Shown here one piece after another: positions 40,401-58,400 of a stretch of 64,000 nt of DNA. Under the pieces are notes generated by a model. That model was not told the DNA's origin and did no database searches. It saw only the letters and a program-made list of their open reading frames with translations. Source of the DNA: Piscicola geometra (taxonomy: Eukaryota; Annelida; Clitellata; Hirudinida; Piscicolidae); contig CALSEQ010000025.1 in NCBI GenBank assembly GCA_943735955.1, positions 62,001 to 126,000 of the forward strand, read 5' to 3'. Position 1 is the stretch's first letter. Each line of letters begins with the position of its first letter. The position numbers and the translations under genes are program-made.

Positions 40401-43400
40401 AACACGAGATGAACACGAGATGAACACGAGATGAACACGAGATGAACACGAGATGAACACGAGATGAACACGAGATGAACACGAGATGAACACGAGATGA
40501 ACACGAGATGAACACGAGATGAACACGAGATGAACACGAGATGAACACGAGATGAACACGAGATGAACACGAGATGAACACGAGATGAACACGAGATGAA
40601 CACGAGATGAACACGAGATGAACACGAGATGAACACGAGATGAACACGAGATGAACACGAGATGAACACGAGATGAACACGAGATGAACACGAGATGAAC
40701 ACGAGATGAACACGAGATGAACACGAGATGAACACGAGATGAACACGAGATGAACACGAGATGAACACGAGATGAACACGAGATGAACACGAGATGAACA
40801 CGAGATGAACACGAGATGAACACGAGATGAACACGAGATGAACACGAGATGAACACGAGATGAACACGAGATGAACACGAGATGAACACGAGATGAACAC
40901 GAGATGAACACGAGATGAACACGAGATGAACACGAGATGAACACGAGATGAACACGAGATGAACACGAGATGAACACGAGATGAACACGAGATGAACACG
41001 AGATGAACACGAGATGAACACGAGATGAACACGAGATGAACACGAGATGAACACGAGATGAACACGAGATGAACACGAGATGAACACGAGATGAACACGA
41101 GATGAACACGAGATGAACACGAGATGAACACGAGATGAACACGAGATGAACACGAGATGAACACGAGATGAACACGAGATGAACACGAGATGAACACGAG
41201 ATGAACACGAGATGAACACGAGATGAACACGAGATGAACACGAGATGAACACGAGATGAACACGAGATGAACACGAGATGAACACGAGATGAACACGAGA
41301 TGAACACGAGATGAACACGAGATGAACACGAGATGAACACGAGATGAACACGAGATGAACACGAGATGAACACGAGATGAACACGAGATGAACACGAGAT
41401 GAACACGAGATGAACACGAGATGAACACGAGATGAACACGAGATGAACACGAGATGAACACGAGATGAACACGAGATGAACACGAGATGAACACGAGATG
41501 AACACGAGATGAACACGAGATGAACACGAGATGAACACGAGATGAACACGAGATGAACACGAGATGAACACGAGATGAACACGAGATGAACACGAGATGA
41601 ACACGAGATGAACACGAGATGAACACGAGATGAACACGAGATGAACACGAGATGAACACGAGATGAACACGAGATGAACACGAGATGAACACGAGATGAA
41701 CACGAGATGAACACGAGATGAACACGAGATGAACACGAGATGAACACGAGATGAACACGAGATGAACACGAGATGAACACGAGATGAACACGAGATGAAC
41801 ACGAGATGAACACGAGATGAACACGAGATGAACACGAGATGAACACGAGATGAACACGAGATGAACACGAGATGAACACGAGATGAACACGAGATGAACA
41901 CGAGATGAACACGAGATGAACACGAGATGAACACGAGATGAACACGAGATGAACACGAGATGAACACGAGATGAACACGAGATGAACACGAGATGAACAC
42001 GAGATGAACACGAGATGAACACGAGATGAACACGAGATGAACACGAGATGAACACGAGATGAACACGAGATGAACACGAGATGAACACGAGATGAACACG
42101 AGATGAACACGAGATGAACACGAGATGAACACGAGATGAACACGAGATGAACACGAGATGAACACGAGATGAACACGAGATGAACACGAGATGAACACGA
42201 GATGAACACGAGATGAACACGAGATGAACACGAGATGAACACGAGATGAACACGAGATGAACACGAGATGAACACGAGATGAACACGAGATGAACACGAG
42301 ATGAACACGAGATGAACACGAGATGAACACGAGATGAACACGAGATGAACACGAGATGAACACGAGATGAACACGAGATGAACACGAGATGAACACGAGA
42401 TGAACACGAGATGAACACGAGATGAACACGAGATGAACACGAGATGAACACGAGATGAACACGAGATGAACACGAGATGAACACGAGATGAACACGAGAT
42501 GAACACGAGATGAACACGAGATGAACACGAGATGAACACGAGATGAACACGAGATGAACACGAGATGAACACGAGATGAACACGAGATGAACACGAGATG
42601 AACACGAGATGAACACGAGATGAACACGAGATGAACACGAGATGAACACGAGATGAACACGAGATGAACACGAGATGAACACGAGATGAACACGAGATGA
42701 ACACGAGATGAACACGAGATGAACACGAGATGAACACGAGATGAACACGAGATGAACACGAGATGAACACGAGATGAACACGAGATGAACACGAGATGAA
42801 CACGAGATGAACACGAGATGAACACGAGATGAACACGAGATGAACACGAGATGAACACGAGATGAACACGAGATGAACACGAGATGAACACGAGATGAAC
42901 ACGAGATGAACACGAGATGAACACGAGATGAACACGAGATGAACACGAGATGAACACGAGATGAACACGAGATGAACACGAGATGAACACGAGATGAACA
43001 CGAGATGAACACGAGATGAACACGAGATGAACACGAGATGAACACGAGATGAACACGAGATGAACACGAGATGAACACGAGATGAACACGAGATGAACAC
43101 GAGATGAACACGAGATGAACACGAGATGAACACGAGATGAACACGAGATGAACACGAGATGAACACGAGATGAACACGAGATGAACACGAGATGAACACG
43201 AGATGAACACGAGATGAACACGAGATGAACACGAGATGAACACGAGATGAACACGAGATGAACACGAGATGAACACGAGATGAACACGAGATGAACACGA
43301 GATGAACACGAGATGAACACGAGATGAACACGAGATGAACACGAGATGAACACGAGATGAACACGAGATGAACACGAGATGAACACGAGATGAACACGAG

Positions 43401-46400
43401 ATGAACACGAGATGAACACGAGATGAACACGAGATGAACACGAGATGAACACGAGATGAACACGAGATGAACACGAGATGAACACGAGATGAACACGAGA
43501 TGAACACGAGATGAACACGAGATGAACACGAGATGAACACGAGATGAACACGAGATGAACACGAGATGAACACGAGATGAACACGAGATGAACACGAGAT
43601 GAACACGAGATGAACACGAGATGAACACGAGATGAACACGAGATGAACACGAGATGAACACGAGATGAACACGAGATGAACACGAGATGAACACGAGATG
43701 AACACGAGATGAACACGAGATGAACACGAGATGAACACGAGATGAACACGAGATGAACACGAGATGAACACGAGATGAACACGAGATGAACACGAGATGA
43801 ACACGAGATGAACACGAGATGAACACGAGATGAACACGAGATGAACACGAGATGAACACGAGATGAACACGAGATGAACACGAGATGAACACGAGATGAA
43901 CACGAGATGAACACGAGATGAACACGAGATGAACACGAGATGAACACGAGATGAACACGAGATGAACACGAGATGAACACGAGATGAACACGAGATGAAC
44001 ACGAGATGAACACGAGATGAACACGAGATGAACACGAGATGAACACGAGATGAACACGAGATGAACACGAGATGAACACGAGATGAACACGAGATGAACA
44101 CGAGATGAACACGAGATGAACACGAGATGAACACGAGATGAACACGAGATGAACACGAGATGAACACGAGATGAACACGAGATGAACACGAGATGAACAC
44201 GAGATGAACACGAGATGAACACGAGATGAACACGAGATGAACACGAGATGAACACGAGATGAACACGAGATGAACACGAGATGAACACGAGATGAACACG
44301 AGATGAACACGAGATGAACACGAGATGAACACGGAGATGAACACGAGATGAACACGAGATGAACACGAGATGAACACGAGATGAACACGAGATGAACACG
44401 AGATGAACACGAGATGAACACGAGATGAACACGAGATGAACACGAGATGAACACGAGATGAACACGAGATGAACACGAGATGAACACGAGATGAACACGA
44501 GATGAACACGAGATGAACACGAGATGAACACGAGATGAACACGAGATGAACACGAGATGAACACGAGATGAACACGAGATGAACACGAGATGAACACGAG
44601 ATGAACACGAGATGAACACGAGATGAACACGAGATGAACACGAGATGAACACGAGATGAACACGAGATGAACACGAGATGAACACGAGATGAACACGAGA
44701 TGAACACGAGATGAACACGAGATGAACACGAGATGAACACGAGATGAACACGAGATGAACACGAGATGAACACGAGATGAACACGAGATGAACACGAGAT
44801 GAACACGAGATGAACACGAGATGAACACGAGATGAACACGAGATGAACACGAGATGAACACGAGATGAACACGAGATGAACACGAGATGAACACGAGATG
44901 AACACGAGATGAACACGAGATGAACACGAGATGAACACGAGATGAACACGAGATGAACACGAGATGAACACGAGATGAACACGAGATGAACACGAGATGA
45001 ACACGAGATGAACACGAGATGAACACGAGATGAACACGAGATGAACACGAGATGAACACGAGATGAACACGAGATGAACACGAGATGAACACGAGATGAA
45101 CACGAGATGAACACGAGATGAACACGAGATGAACACGAGATGAACACGAGATGAACACGAGATGAACACGAGATGAACACGAGATGAACACGAGATGAAC
45201 ACGAGATGAACACGAGATGAACACGAGATGAACACGAGATGAACACGAGATGAACACGAGATGAACACGAGATGAACACGAGATGAACACGAGATGAACA
45301 CGAGATGAACACGAGATGAACACGAGATGAACACGAGATGAACACGAGATGAACACGAGATGAACACGAGATGAACACGAGATGAACACGAGATGAACAC
45401 GAGATGAACACGAGATGAACACGAGATGAACACGAGATGAACACGAGATGAACACGAGATGAACACGAGATGAACACGAGATGAACACGAGATGAACACG
45501 AGATGAACACGAGATGAACACGAGATGAACACGAGATGAACACGAGATGAACACGAGATGAACACGAGATGAACACGAGATGAACACGAGATGAACACGA
45601 GATGAACACGAGATGAACACGAGATGAACACGAGATGAACACGAGATGAACACGAGATGAACACGAGATGAACACGAGATGAACACGAGATGAACACGAG
45701 ATGAACACGAGATGAACACGAGATGAACACGAGATGAACACGAGATGAACACGAGATGAACACGAGATGAACACGAGATGAACACGAGATGAACACGAGA
45801 TGAACACGAGATGAACACGAGATGAACACGAGATGAACACGAGATGAACACGAGATGAACACGAGATGAACACGAGATGAACACGAGATGAACACGAGAT
45901 GAACACGAGATGAACACGAGATGAACACGAGATGAACACGAGATGAACACGAGATGAACACGAGATGAACACGAGATGAACACGAGATGAACACGAGATG
46001 AACACGAGATGAACACGAGATGAACACGAGATGAACACGAGATGAACACGAGATGAACACGAGATGAACACGAGATGAACACGAGATGAACACGAGATGA
46101 ACACGAGATGAACACGAGATGAACACGAGATGAACACGAGATGAACACGAGATGAACACGAGATGAACACGAGATGAACACGAGATGAACACGAGATGAA
46201 CACGAGATGAACACGAGATGAACACGAGATGAACACGAGATGAACACGAGATGAACACGAGATGAACACGAGATGAACACGAGATGAACACGAGATGAAC
46301 ACGAGATGAACACGAGATGAACACGAGATGAACACGAGATGAACACGAGATGAACACGAGATGAACACGAGATGAACACGAGATGAACACGAGATGAACA

Positions 46401-49400
46401 CGAGATGAACACGAGATGAACACGAGATGAACACGAGATGAACACGAGATGTACACGAGATGAACACGAGATGAACACGAGATGAACACGAGATGAACAC
46501 GAGATGAACACGAGATGAACACGAGATGAACACGAGATGAACACGAGATGAACACGAGATGAACACGAGATGAACACGAGATGAACACGAGATGAACACG
46601 AGATGAACACGAGATGAACACGAGATGAACACGAGATGAACACGAGATGAACACGAGATGAACACGAGATGAACACGAGATGAACACGAGATGAACACGA
46701 GATGAACACGAGATGAACACGAGATGAACACGAGATGAACACGAGATGAACACGAGATGAACACGAGATGAACACGAGATGAACACGAGATGAACACGAG
46801 ATGAACACGAGATGAACACGAGATGAACACGAGATGAACACGAGATGAACACGAGATGAACACGAGATGAACACGAGATGAACACGAGATGAACACGAGA
46901 TGAACACGAGATGAACACGAGATGAACACGAGATGAACACGAGATGAACACGAGATGAACACGAGATGAACACGAGATGAACACGAGATGAACACGAGAT
47001 GAACACGAGATGAACACGAGATGAACACGAGATGAACACGAGATGAACACGAGATGAACACGAGATGAACACGAGATGAACACGAGATGAACACGAGATG
47101 AACACGAGATGAACACGAGATGAACACGAGATGAACACGAGATGAACACGAGATGAACACGAGATGAACACGAGATGAACACGAGATGAACACGAGATGA
47201 ACACGAGATGAACACGAGATGAACACGAGATGAACACGAGATGAACACGAGATGAACACGAGATGAACACGAGATGAACACGAGATGAACACGAGATGAA
47301 CACGAGATGAACACGAGATGAACACGAGATGAACACGAGATGAACACGAGATGAACACGAGATGAACACGAGATGAACACGAGATGAACACGAGATGAAC
47401 ACGAGATGAACACGAGATGAACACGAGATGAACACGAGATGAACACGAGATGAACACGAGATGAACACGAGATGAACACGAGATGAACACGAGATGAACA
47501 CGAGATGAACACGAGATGAACACGAGATGAACACGAGATGAACACGAGATGAACACGAGATGAACACGAGATGAACACGAGATGAACACGAGATGAACAC
47601 GAGATGAACACGAGATGAACACGAGATGAACACGAGATGAACACGAGATGAACACGAGATGAACACGAGATGAACACGAGATGAACACGAGATGAACACG
47701 AGATGAACACGAGATGAACACGAGATGAACACGAGATGAACACGAGATGAACACGAGATGAACACGAGAGATGAACACGAGATGAACACGAGATGAACGA
47801 CGAGATGAACACGAGATGAACACGAGATGAACACGAGATGAACACGAGATGAACACGAGATGAACACGAGATGAACACGAGATGAACACGAGATGAACAC
47901 GAGATGAACACGAGATGAACACGAGATGAACACGAGATGAACACGAGATGAACACGAGATGAACACGAGATGAACACGAGATGAACACGAGATGAACACG
48001 AGATGAACACGAGATGAACACGAGATGAACACGAGATGAACACGAGATGAACACGAGATGAACACGAGATGAACACGAGATGAACACGAGATGAACACGA
48101 GATGAACACGAGATGAACACGAGATGAACACGAGATGAACACGAGATGAACACGAGATGAACACGAGATGAACACGAGATGAACACGAGATGAACACGAG
48201 ATGAACACGAGATGAACACGAGATGAACACGAGATGAACACGAGATGAACACGAGATGAACACGAGATGAACACGAGATGAACACGAGATGAACACGAGA
48301 TGAACACGAGATGAACACGAGATGAACACGAGATGAACACGAGATGAACACGAGATGAACACGAGATGAACACGAGATGAACACGAGATGAACACGAGAT
48401 GAACACGAGATGAACACGAGATGAACACGAGATGAACACGAGATGAACACGAGATGAACACGAGATGAACACGAGATGAACACGAGATGAACACGAGATG
48501 AACACGAGATGAACACGAGATGAACACGAGATGAACACGAGATGAACACGAGATGAACACGAGATGAACACGAGATGAACACGAGATGAACACGAGATGA
48601 ACACGAGATGAACACGAGATGAACACGAGATGAACACGAGATGAACACGAGATGAACACGAGATGAACACGAGATGAACACGAGATGAACACGAGATGAA
48701 CACGAGATGAACACGAGATGAACACGAGATGAACACGAGATGAACACGAGATGAACACGAGATGAACACGAGATGAACACGAGATGAACACGAGATGAAC
48801 ACGAGATGAACACGAGATGAACACGAGATGAACACGAGATGAACACGAGATGAACACGAGATGAACACGAGATGAACACGAGATGAACACGAGATGAACA
48901 CGAGATGAACACGAGATGAACACGAGATGAACACGAGATGAACACGAGATGAACACGAGATGAACACGAGATGAACACGAGATGAACACGAGATGAACAC
49001 GAGATGAACACGAGATGAACACGAGATGAACACGAGATGAACACGAGATGAACACGAGATGAACACGAGATGAACACGAGATGAACACGAGATGAACACG
49101 AGATGAACACGAGATGAACACGAGATGAACACGAGATGAACACGAGATGAACACGAGATGAACACGAGATGAACACGAGATGAACACGAGATGAACACGA
49201 GATGAACACGAGATGAACACGAGATGAACACGAGATGAACACGAGATGAACACGAGATGAACACGAGATGAACACGAGATGAACACGAGATGAACACGAG
49301 ATGAACACGAGATGAACACGAGATGAACACGAGATGAACACGAGATGAACACGAGATGAACACGAGATGAACACGAGATGAACACGAGATGAACACGAGA

Positions 49401-52400
49401 TGAACACGAGATGAACACGAGATGAACACGAGATGAACACGAGATGAACACGAGATGAACACGAGATGAACACGAGATGAACACGAGATGAACACGAGAT
49501 GAACACGAGATGAACACGAGATGAACACGAGATGAACACGAGATGAACACGAGATGAACACGAGATGAACACGAGATGAACACGAGATGAACACGAGATG
49601 AACACGAGATGAACACGAGATGAACACGAGATGAACACGAGATGAACACGAGATGAACACGAGATGAACACGAGATGAACACGAGATGAACACGAGATGA
49701 ACACGAGATGAACACGAGATGAACACGAGATGAACAACACGAGATGAACACGAGATGAACACGAGATGAACACGAGATGAACACGAGATGAACACGAGAT
49801 GAACACGAGATGAACACGAGATGAACACGAGATGAACACGAGATGAACACGAGATGAACACGAGATGAACACGAGATGAACACGAGATGAACACGAGATG
49901 AACACGAGATGAACACGAGATGAACACGAGATGAACACGAGATGAACACGAGATGAACACGAGATGAACACGAGATGAACACGAGATGAACACGAGATGA
50001 ACACGAGATGAACACGAGATGAACACGAGATGAACACGAGATGAACACGAGATGAACACGAGATGAACACGAGATGAACACGAGATGAACACGAGATGAA
50101 CACGAGATGAACACGAGATGAACACGAGATGAACACGAGATGAACACGAGATGAACACGAGATGAACACGAGATGAACACGAGATGAACACGAGATGAAC
50201 ACGAGATGAACACGAGATGAACACGAGATGAACACGAGATGAACACGAGATGAACACGAGATGAACACGAGATGAACACGAGATGAACACGAGATGAACA
50301 CGAGATGAACACGAGATGAACACGAGATGAACACGAGATGAACACGAGATGAACACGAGATGAACACGAGATGAACACGAGATGAACACGAGATGAACAC
50401 GAGATGAACACGAGATGAACACGAGATGAACACGAGATGAACACGAGATGAACACGAGATGAACACGAGATGAACACGAGATGAACACGAGATGAACACG
50501 AGATGAACACGAGATGAACACGAGATGAACACGAGATGAACACGAGATGAACACGAGATGAACACGAGATGAACACGAGATGAACACGAGATGAACACGA
50601 GATGAACACGAGATGAACACGAGATGAACACGAGATGAACACGAGATGAACACGAGATGAACACGAGATGAACACGAGATGAACACGAGATGAACACGAG
50701 ATGAACACGAGATGAACACGAGATGAACACGAGATGAACACGAGATGAACACGAGATGAACACGAGATGAACACGAGATGAACACGAGATGAACACGAGA
50801 TGAACACGAGATGAACACGAGATGAACACGAGATGAACACGAGATGAACACGAGATGAACACGAGATGAACACGAGATGAACACGAGATGAACACGAGAT
50901 GAACACGAGATGAACACGAGATGAACACGAGATGAACACGAGATGAACACGAGATGAACACGAGATGAACACGAGATGAACACGAGATGAACACGAGATG
51001 AACACGAGATGAACACGAGATGAACACGAGATGAACACGAGATGAACACGAGATGAACACGAGATGAACACGAGATGAACACGAGATGAACACGAGATGA
51101 ACACGAGATGAACACGAGATGAACACGAGATGAACACGAGATGAACACGAGATGAACACGAGATGAACACGAGATGAACACGAGATGAACACGAGATGAA
51201 CACGAGATGAACACGAGATGAACACGAGATGAACACGAGATGAACACGAGATGAACACGAGATGAACACGAGATGAACACGAGATGAACACGAGATGAAC
51301 ACGAGATGAACACGAGATGAACACGAGATGAACACGAGATGAACACGAGATGAACACGAGATGAACACGAGATGAACACGAGATGAACACGAGATGAACA
51401 CGAGATGAACACGAGATGAACACGAGATGAACACGAGATGAACACGAGATGAACACGAGATGAACACGAGATGAACACGAGATGAACACGAGATGAACAC
51501 GAGATGAACACGAGATGAACACGAGATGAACACGAGATGAACACGAGATGAACACGAGATGAACACGAGATGAACACGAGATGAACACGAGATGAACACG
51601 AGATGAACACGAGATGAACACGAGATGAACACGAGATGAACACGAGATGAACACGAGATGAACACGAGATGAACACGAGATGAACACGAGATGAACACGA
51701 GATGAACACGAGATGAACACGAGATGAACACGAGATGAACACGAGATGAACACGAGATGAACACGAGATGAACACGAGATGAACACGAGATGAACACGAG
51801 ATGAACACGAGATGAACACGAGATGAACACGAGATGAACACGAGATGAACACGAGATGAACACGAGATGAACACGAGATGAACACGAGATGAACACGAGA
51901 TGAACACGAGATGAACACGAGATGAACACGAGATGAACACGAGATGAACACGAGATGAACACGAGATGAACACGAGATGAACACGAGATGAACACGAGAT
52001 GAACACGAGATGAACACGAGATGAACACGAGATGAACACGAGATGAACACGAGATGAACACGAGATGAACACGAGATGAACACGAGATGAACACGAGATG
52101 AACACGAGATGAACACGAGATGAACACGAGATGAACACGAGATGAACACGAGATGAACACGAGATGAACACGAGATGAACACGAGATGAACACGAGATGA
52201 ACACGAGATGAACACGAGATGAACACGAGATGAACACGAGATGAACACGAGATGAACACGAGATGAACACGAGATGAACACGAGATGAACACGAGATGAA
52301 CACGAGATGAACACGAGATGAACACGAGATGAACACGAGATGAACACGAGATGAACACGAGATGAACACGAGATGAACACGAGATGAACACGAGATGAAC

Positions 52401-55400
52401 ACGAGATGAACACGAGATGAACACGAGATGAACACGAGATGAACACGAGATGAACACGAGATGAACACGAGATGAACACGAGATGAACACGAGATGAACA
52501 CGAGATGAACACGAGATGAACACGAGATGAACACGAGATGAACACGAGATGAACACGAGATGAACACGAGATGAACACGAGATGAACACGAGATGAACAC
52601 GAGATGAACACGAGATGAACACGAGATGAACACGAGATGAAACACGAGATGAACACGAGATGAACACGAGATGAACACGAGATGAACACGAGATGAACAC
52701 GAGATGAACACGAGATGAACACGAGATGAACACGAGATGAACACGAGATGAACACGAGATGAACACGAGATGAACACGAGATGAACACGAGATGAACACG
52801 AGATGAACACGAGATGAACACGAGATGAACACGAGATGAACACGAGATGAACACGAGATGAACACGAGATGAACACGAGATGAACACGAGATGAACACGA
52901 GATGAACACGAGATGAACACGAGATGAACACGAGATGAACACGAGATGAACACGAGATGAACACGAGATGAACACGAGATGAACACGAGATGAACACGAG
53001 ATGAACACGAGATGAACACGAGATGAACACGAGATGAACACGAGATGAACACGAGATGAACACGAGATGAACACGAGATGAACACGAGATGAACACGAGA
53101 TGAACACGAGATGAACACGAGATGAACACGAGATGAACACGAGATGAACACGAGATGAACACGAGATGAACACGAGATGAACACGAGATGAACACGAGAT
53201 GAACACGAGATGAACACGAGATGAACACGAGATGAACACGAGATGAACACGAGATGAACACGAGATGAACACGAGATGAACACGAGATGAACACGAGATG
53301 AACACGAGATGAACACGAGATGAACACGAGATGAACACGAGATGAACACGAGATGAACACGAGATGAACACGAGATGAACACGAGATGAACACGAGATGA
53401 ACACGAGATGAACACGAGATGAACACGAGATGAACACGAGATGAACACGAGATGAACACGAGATGAACACGAGATGAACACGAGATGAACACGAGATGAA
53501 CACGAGATGAACACGAGATGAACACGAGATGAACACGAGATGAACACGAGATGAACACGAGATGAACACGAGATGAACACGAGATGAACACGAGATGAAC
53601 ACGAGATGAACACGAGATGAACACGAGATGAACACGAGATGAACACGAGATGAACACGAGATGAACACGAGATGAACACGAGATGAACACGAGATGAACA
53701 CGAGATGAACACGAGATGAACACGAGATGAACACGAGATGAACACGAGATGAACACGAGATGAACACGAGATGAACACGAGATGAACACGAGATGAACAC
53801 GAGATGAACACGAGATGAACACGAGATGAACACGAGATGAACACGAGATGAACACGAGATGAACACGAGATGAACACGAGATGAACACGAGATGAACACG
53901 AGATGAACACGAGATGAACACGAGATGAACACGAGATGAACACGAGATGAACACGAGATGAACACGAGATGAACACGAGATGAACACGAGATGAACACGA
54001 GATGAACACGAGATGAACACGAGATGAACACGAGATGAACACGAGATGAACACGAGATGAACACGAGATGAACACGAGATGAACACGAGATGAACACGAG
54101 ATGAACACGAGATGAACACGAGATGAACACGAGATGAACACGAGATGAACACGAGATGAACACGAGATGAACACGAGATGAACACGAGATGAACACGAGA
54201 TGAACACGAGATGAACACGAGATGAACACGAGATGAACACGAGATGAACACGAGATGAACACGAGATGAACACGAGATGAACACGAGATGAACACGAGAT
54301 GAACACGAGATGAACACGAGATGAACACGAGATGAACACGAGATGAACACGAGATGAACACGAGATGAACACGAGATGAACACGAGATGAACACGAGATG
54401 AACACGAGATGAACACGAGATGAACACGAGATGAACACGAGATGAACACGAGATGAACACGAGATGAACACGAGATGAACACGAGATGAACACGAGATGA
54501 ACACGAGATGAACACGAGATGAACACGAGATGAACACGAGATGAACACGAGATGAACACGAGATGAACACGAGATGAACACGAGATGAACACGAGATGAA
54601 CACGAGATGAACACGAGATGAACACGAGATGAACACGAGATGAACACGAGATGAACACGAGATGAACACGAGATGAACACGAGATGAACACGAGATGAAC
54701 ACGAGATGAACACGAGATGAACACGAGATGAACACGAGATGAACACGAGATGAACACGAGATGAACACGAGATGAACACGAGATGAACACGAGATGAACA
54801 CGAGATGAACACGAGATGAACACGAGATGAACACGAGATGAACACGAGATGAACACGAGATGAACACGAGATGAACACGAGATGAACACGAGATGAACAC
54901 GAGATGAACACGAGATGAACACGAGATGAACACGAGATGAACACGAGATGAACACGAGATGAACACGAGATGAACACGAGATGAACACGAGATGAACACG
55001 AGATGAACACGAGATGAACACGAGATGAACACGAGATGAACACGAGATGAACACGAGATGAACACGAGATGAACACGAGATGAACACGAGATGAACACGA
55101 GATGAACACGAGATGAACACGAGATGAACACGAGATGAACACGAGATGAACACGAGATGAACACGAGATGAACACGAGATGAACACGAGATGAACACGAG
55201 ATGAACACGAGATGAACACGAGATGAACACGAGATGAACACGAGATGAACACGAGATGAACACGAGATGAACACGAGATGAACACGAGATGAACACGAGA
55301 TGAACACGAGATGAACACGAGATGAACACGAGACCGAGATGAACACGAGATGAACACGAGATGAACACGAGATGAACACGAGATGAACACGAGATGAACA

Positions 55401-58400
55401 CGAGATGAACACGAGATGAACACGAGATGAACACGAGATGAACACGAGATGAACACGAGATGAACACGAGATGAACACGAGATGAACACGAGATGAACAC
55501 GAGATGAACACGAGATGAACACGAGATGAACACGAGATGAACACGAGATGAACACGAGATGAACACGAGATGAACACGAGATGAACACGAGATGAACACG
55601 AGATGAACACGAGATGAACACGAGATGAACACGAGATGAACACGAGATGAACACGAGATGAACACGAGATGAACACGAGATGAACACGAGATGAACACGA
55701 GATGAACACGAGATGAACACGAGATGAACACGAGATGAACACGAGATGAACACGAGATGAACACGAGATGAACACGAGATGAACACGAGATGAACACGAG
55801 ATGAACACGAGATGAACACGAGATGAACACGAGATGAACACGAGATGAACACGAGATGAACACGAGATGAACACGAGATGAACACGAGATGAACACGAGA
55901 TGAACACGAGATGAACACGAGATGAACACGAGATGAACACGAGATGAACACGAGATGAACACGAGATGAACACGAGATGAACACGAGATGAACACGAGAT
56001 GAACACGAGATGAACACGAGATGAACACGAGATGAACACGAGATGAACACGAGATGAACACGAGATGAACACGAGATGAACACGAGATGAACACGAGATG
56101 AACACGAGATGAACACGAGATGAACACGAGATGAACACGAGATGAACACGAGATGAACACGAGATGAACACGAGATGAACACGAGATGAACACGAGATGA
56201 ACACGAGATGAACACGAGATGAACACGAGATGAACACGAGATGAACACGAGATGAACACGAGATGAACACGAGATGAACACGAGATGAACACGAGATGAA
56301 CACGAGATGAACACGAGATGAACACGAGATGAACACGAGATGAACACGAGATGAACACGAGATGAACACGAGATGAACACGAGATGAACACGAGATGAAC
56401 ACGAGATGAACACGAGATGAACACGAGATGAACACGAGATGAACACGAGATGAACACGAGATGAACACGAGATGAACACGAGATGAACACGAGATGAACA
56501 CGAGATGAACACGAGATGAACACGAGATGAACACGAGATGAACACGAGATGAACACGAGATGAACACGAGATGAACACGAGATGAACACGAGATGAACAC
56601 GAGATGAACACGAGATGAACACGAGATGAACACGAGATGAACACGAGATGAACACGAGATGAACACGAGATGAACACGAGATGAACACGAGATGAACACG
56701 AGATGAACACGAGATGAACACGAGATGAACACGAGATGAACACGAGATGAACACGAGATGAACACGAGATGAACACGAGATGAACACGAGATGAACACGA
56801 GATGAACACGAGATGAACACGAGATGAACACGAGATGAACACGAGATGAACACGAGATGAACACGAGATGAACACGAGATGAACACGAGATGAACACGAG
56901 ATGAACACGAGATGAACACGAGATGAACACGAGATGAACACGAGATGAACACGAGATGAACACGAGATGAACACGAGATGAACACGAGATGAACACGAGA
57001 TGAACACGAGATGAACACGAGATGAACACGAGATGAACACGAGATGAACACGAGATGAACACGAGATGAACACGAGATGAACACGAGATGAACACGAGAT
57101 GAACACGAGATGAACACGAGATGAACACGAGATGAACACGAGATGAACACGAGATGAACACGAGATGAACACGAGATGAACACGAGATGAACACGAGATG
57201 AACACGAGATGAACACGAGATGAACACGAGATGAACACGAGATGAACACGAGATGAACACGAGATGAACACGAGATGAACACGAGATGAACACGAGATGA
57301 ACACGAGATGAACACGAGATGAACACGAGATGAACACGAGATGAACACGAGATGAACACGAGATGAACACGAGATGAACACGAGATGAACACGAGATGAA
57401 CACGAGATGAACACGAGATGAACACGAGATGAACACGAGATGAACACGAGATGAACACGAGATGAACACGAGATGAACACGAGATGAACACGAGATGAAC
57501 ACGAGATGAACACGAGATGAACACGAGATGAACACGAGATGAACACGAGATGAACACGAGATGAACACGAGATGAACACGAGATGAACACGAGATGAACA
57601 CGAGATGAACACGAGATGAACACGAGATGAACACGAGATGAACACGAGATGAACACGAGATGAACACGAGATGAACACGAGATGAACACGAGATGAACAC
57701 GAGATGAACACGAGATGAACACGAGATGAACACGAGATGAACACGAGATGAACACGAGATGAACACGAGATGAACACGAGATGAACACGAGATGAACACG
57801 AGATGAACACGAGATGAACACGAGATGAACACGAGATGAACACGAGATGAACACGAGATGAACACGAGATGAACACGAGATGAACACGAGATGAACACGA
57901 GATGAACACGAGATGAACACGAGATGAACACGAGATGAACACGAGATGAACACGAGATGAACACGAGATGAACACGAGATGAACACGAGATGAACACGAG
58001 ATGAACACGAGATGAACACGAGATGAACACGAGATGAACACGAGATGAACACGAGATGAACACGAGATGAACACGAGATGAACACGAGATGAACACGAGA
58101 TGAACACGAGATGAACACGAGATGAACACGAGATGAACACGAGATGAACACGAGATGAACACGAGATGAACACGAGATGAACACGAGATGAACACGAGAT
58201 GAACACGAGATGAACACGAGATGAACACGAGATGAACACGAGATGAACACGAGATGAACACGAGATGAACACGAGATGAACACGAGATGAACACGAGATG
58301 AACACGAGATGAACACGAGATGAACACGAGATGAACACGAGATGAACACGAGATGAACACGAGATGAACACGAGATGAACACGAGATGAACACGAGATGA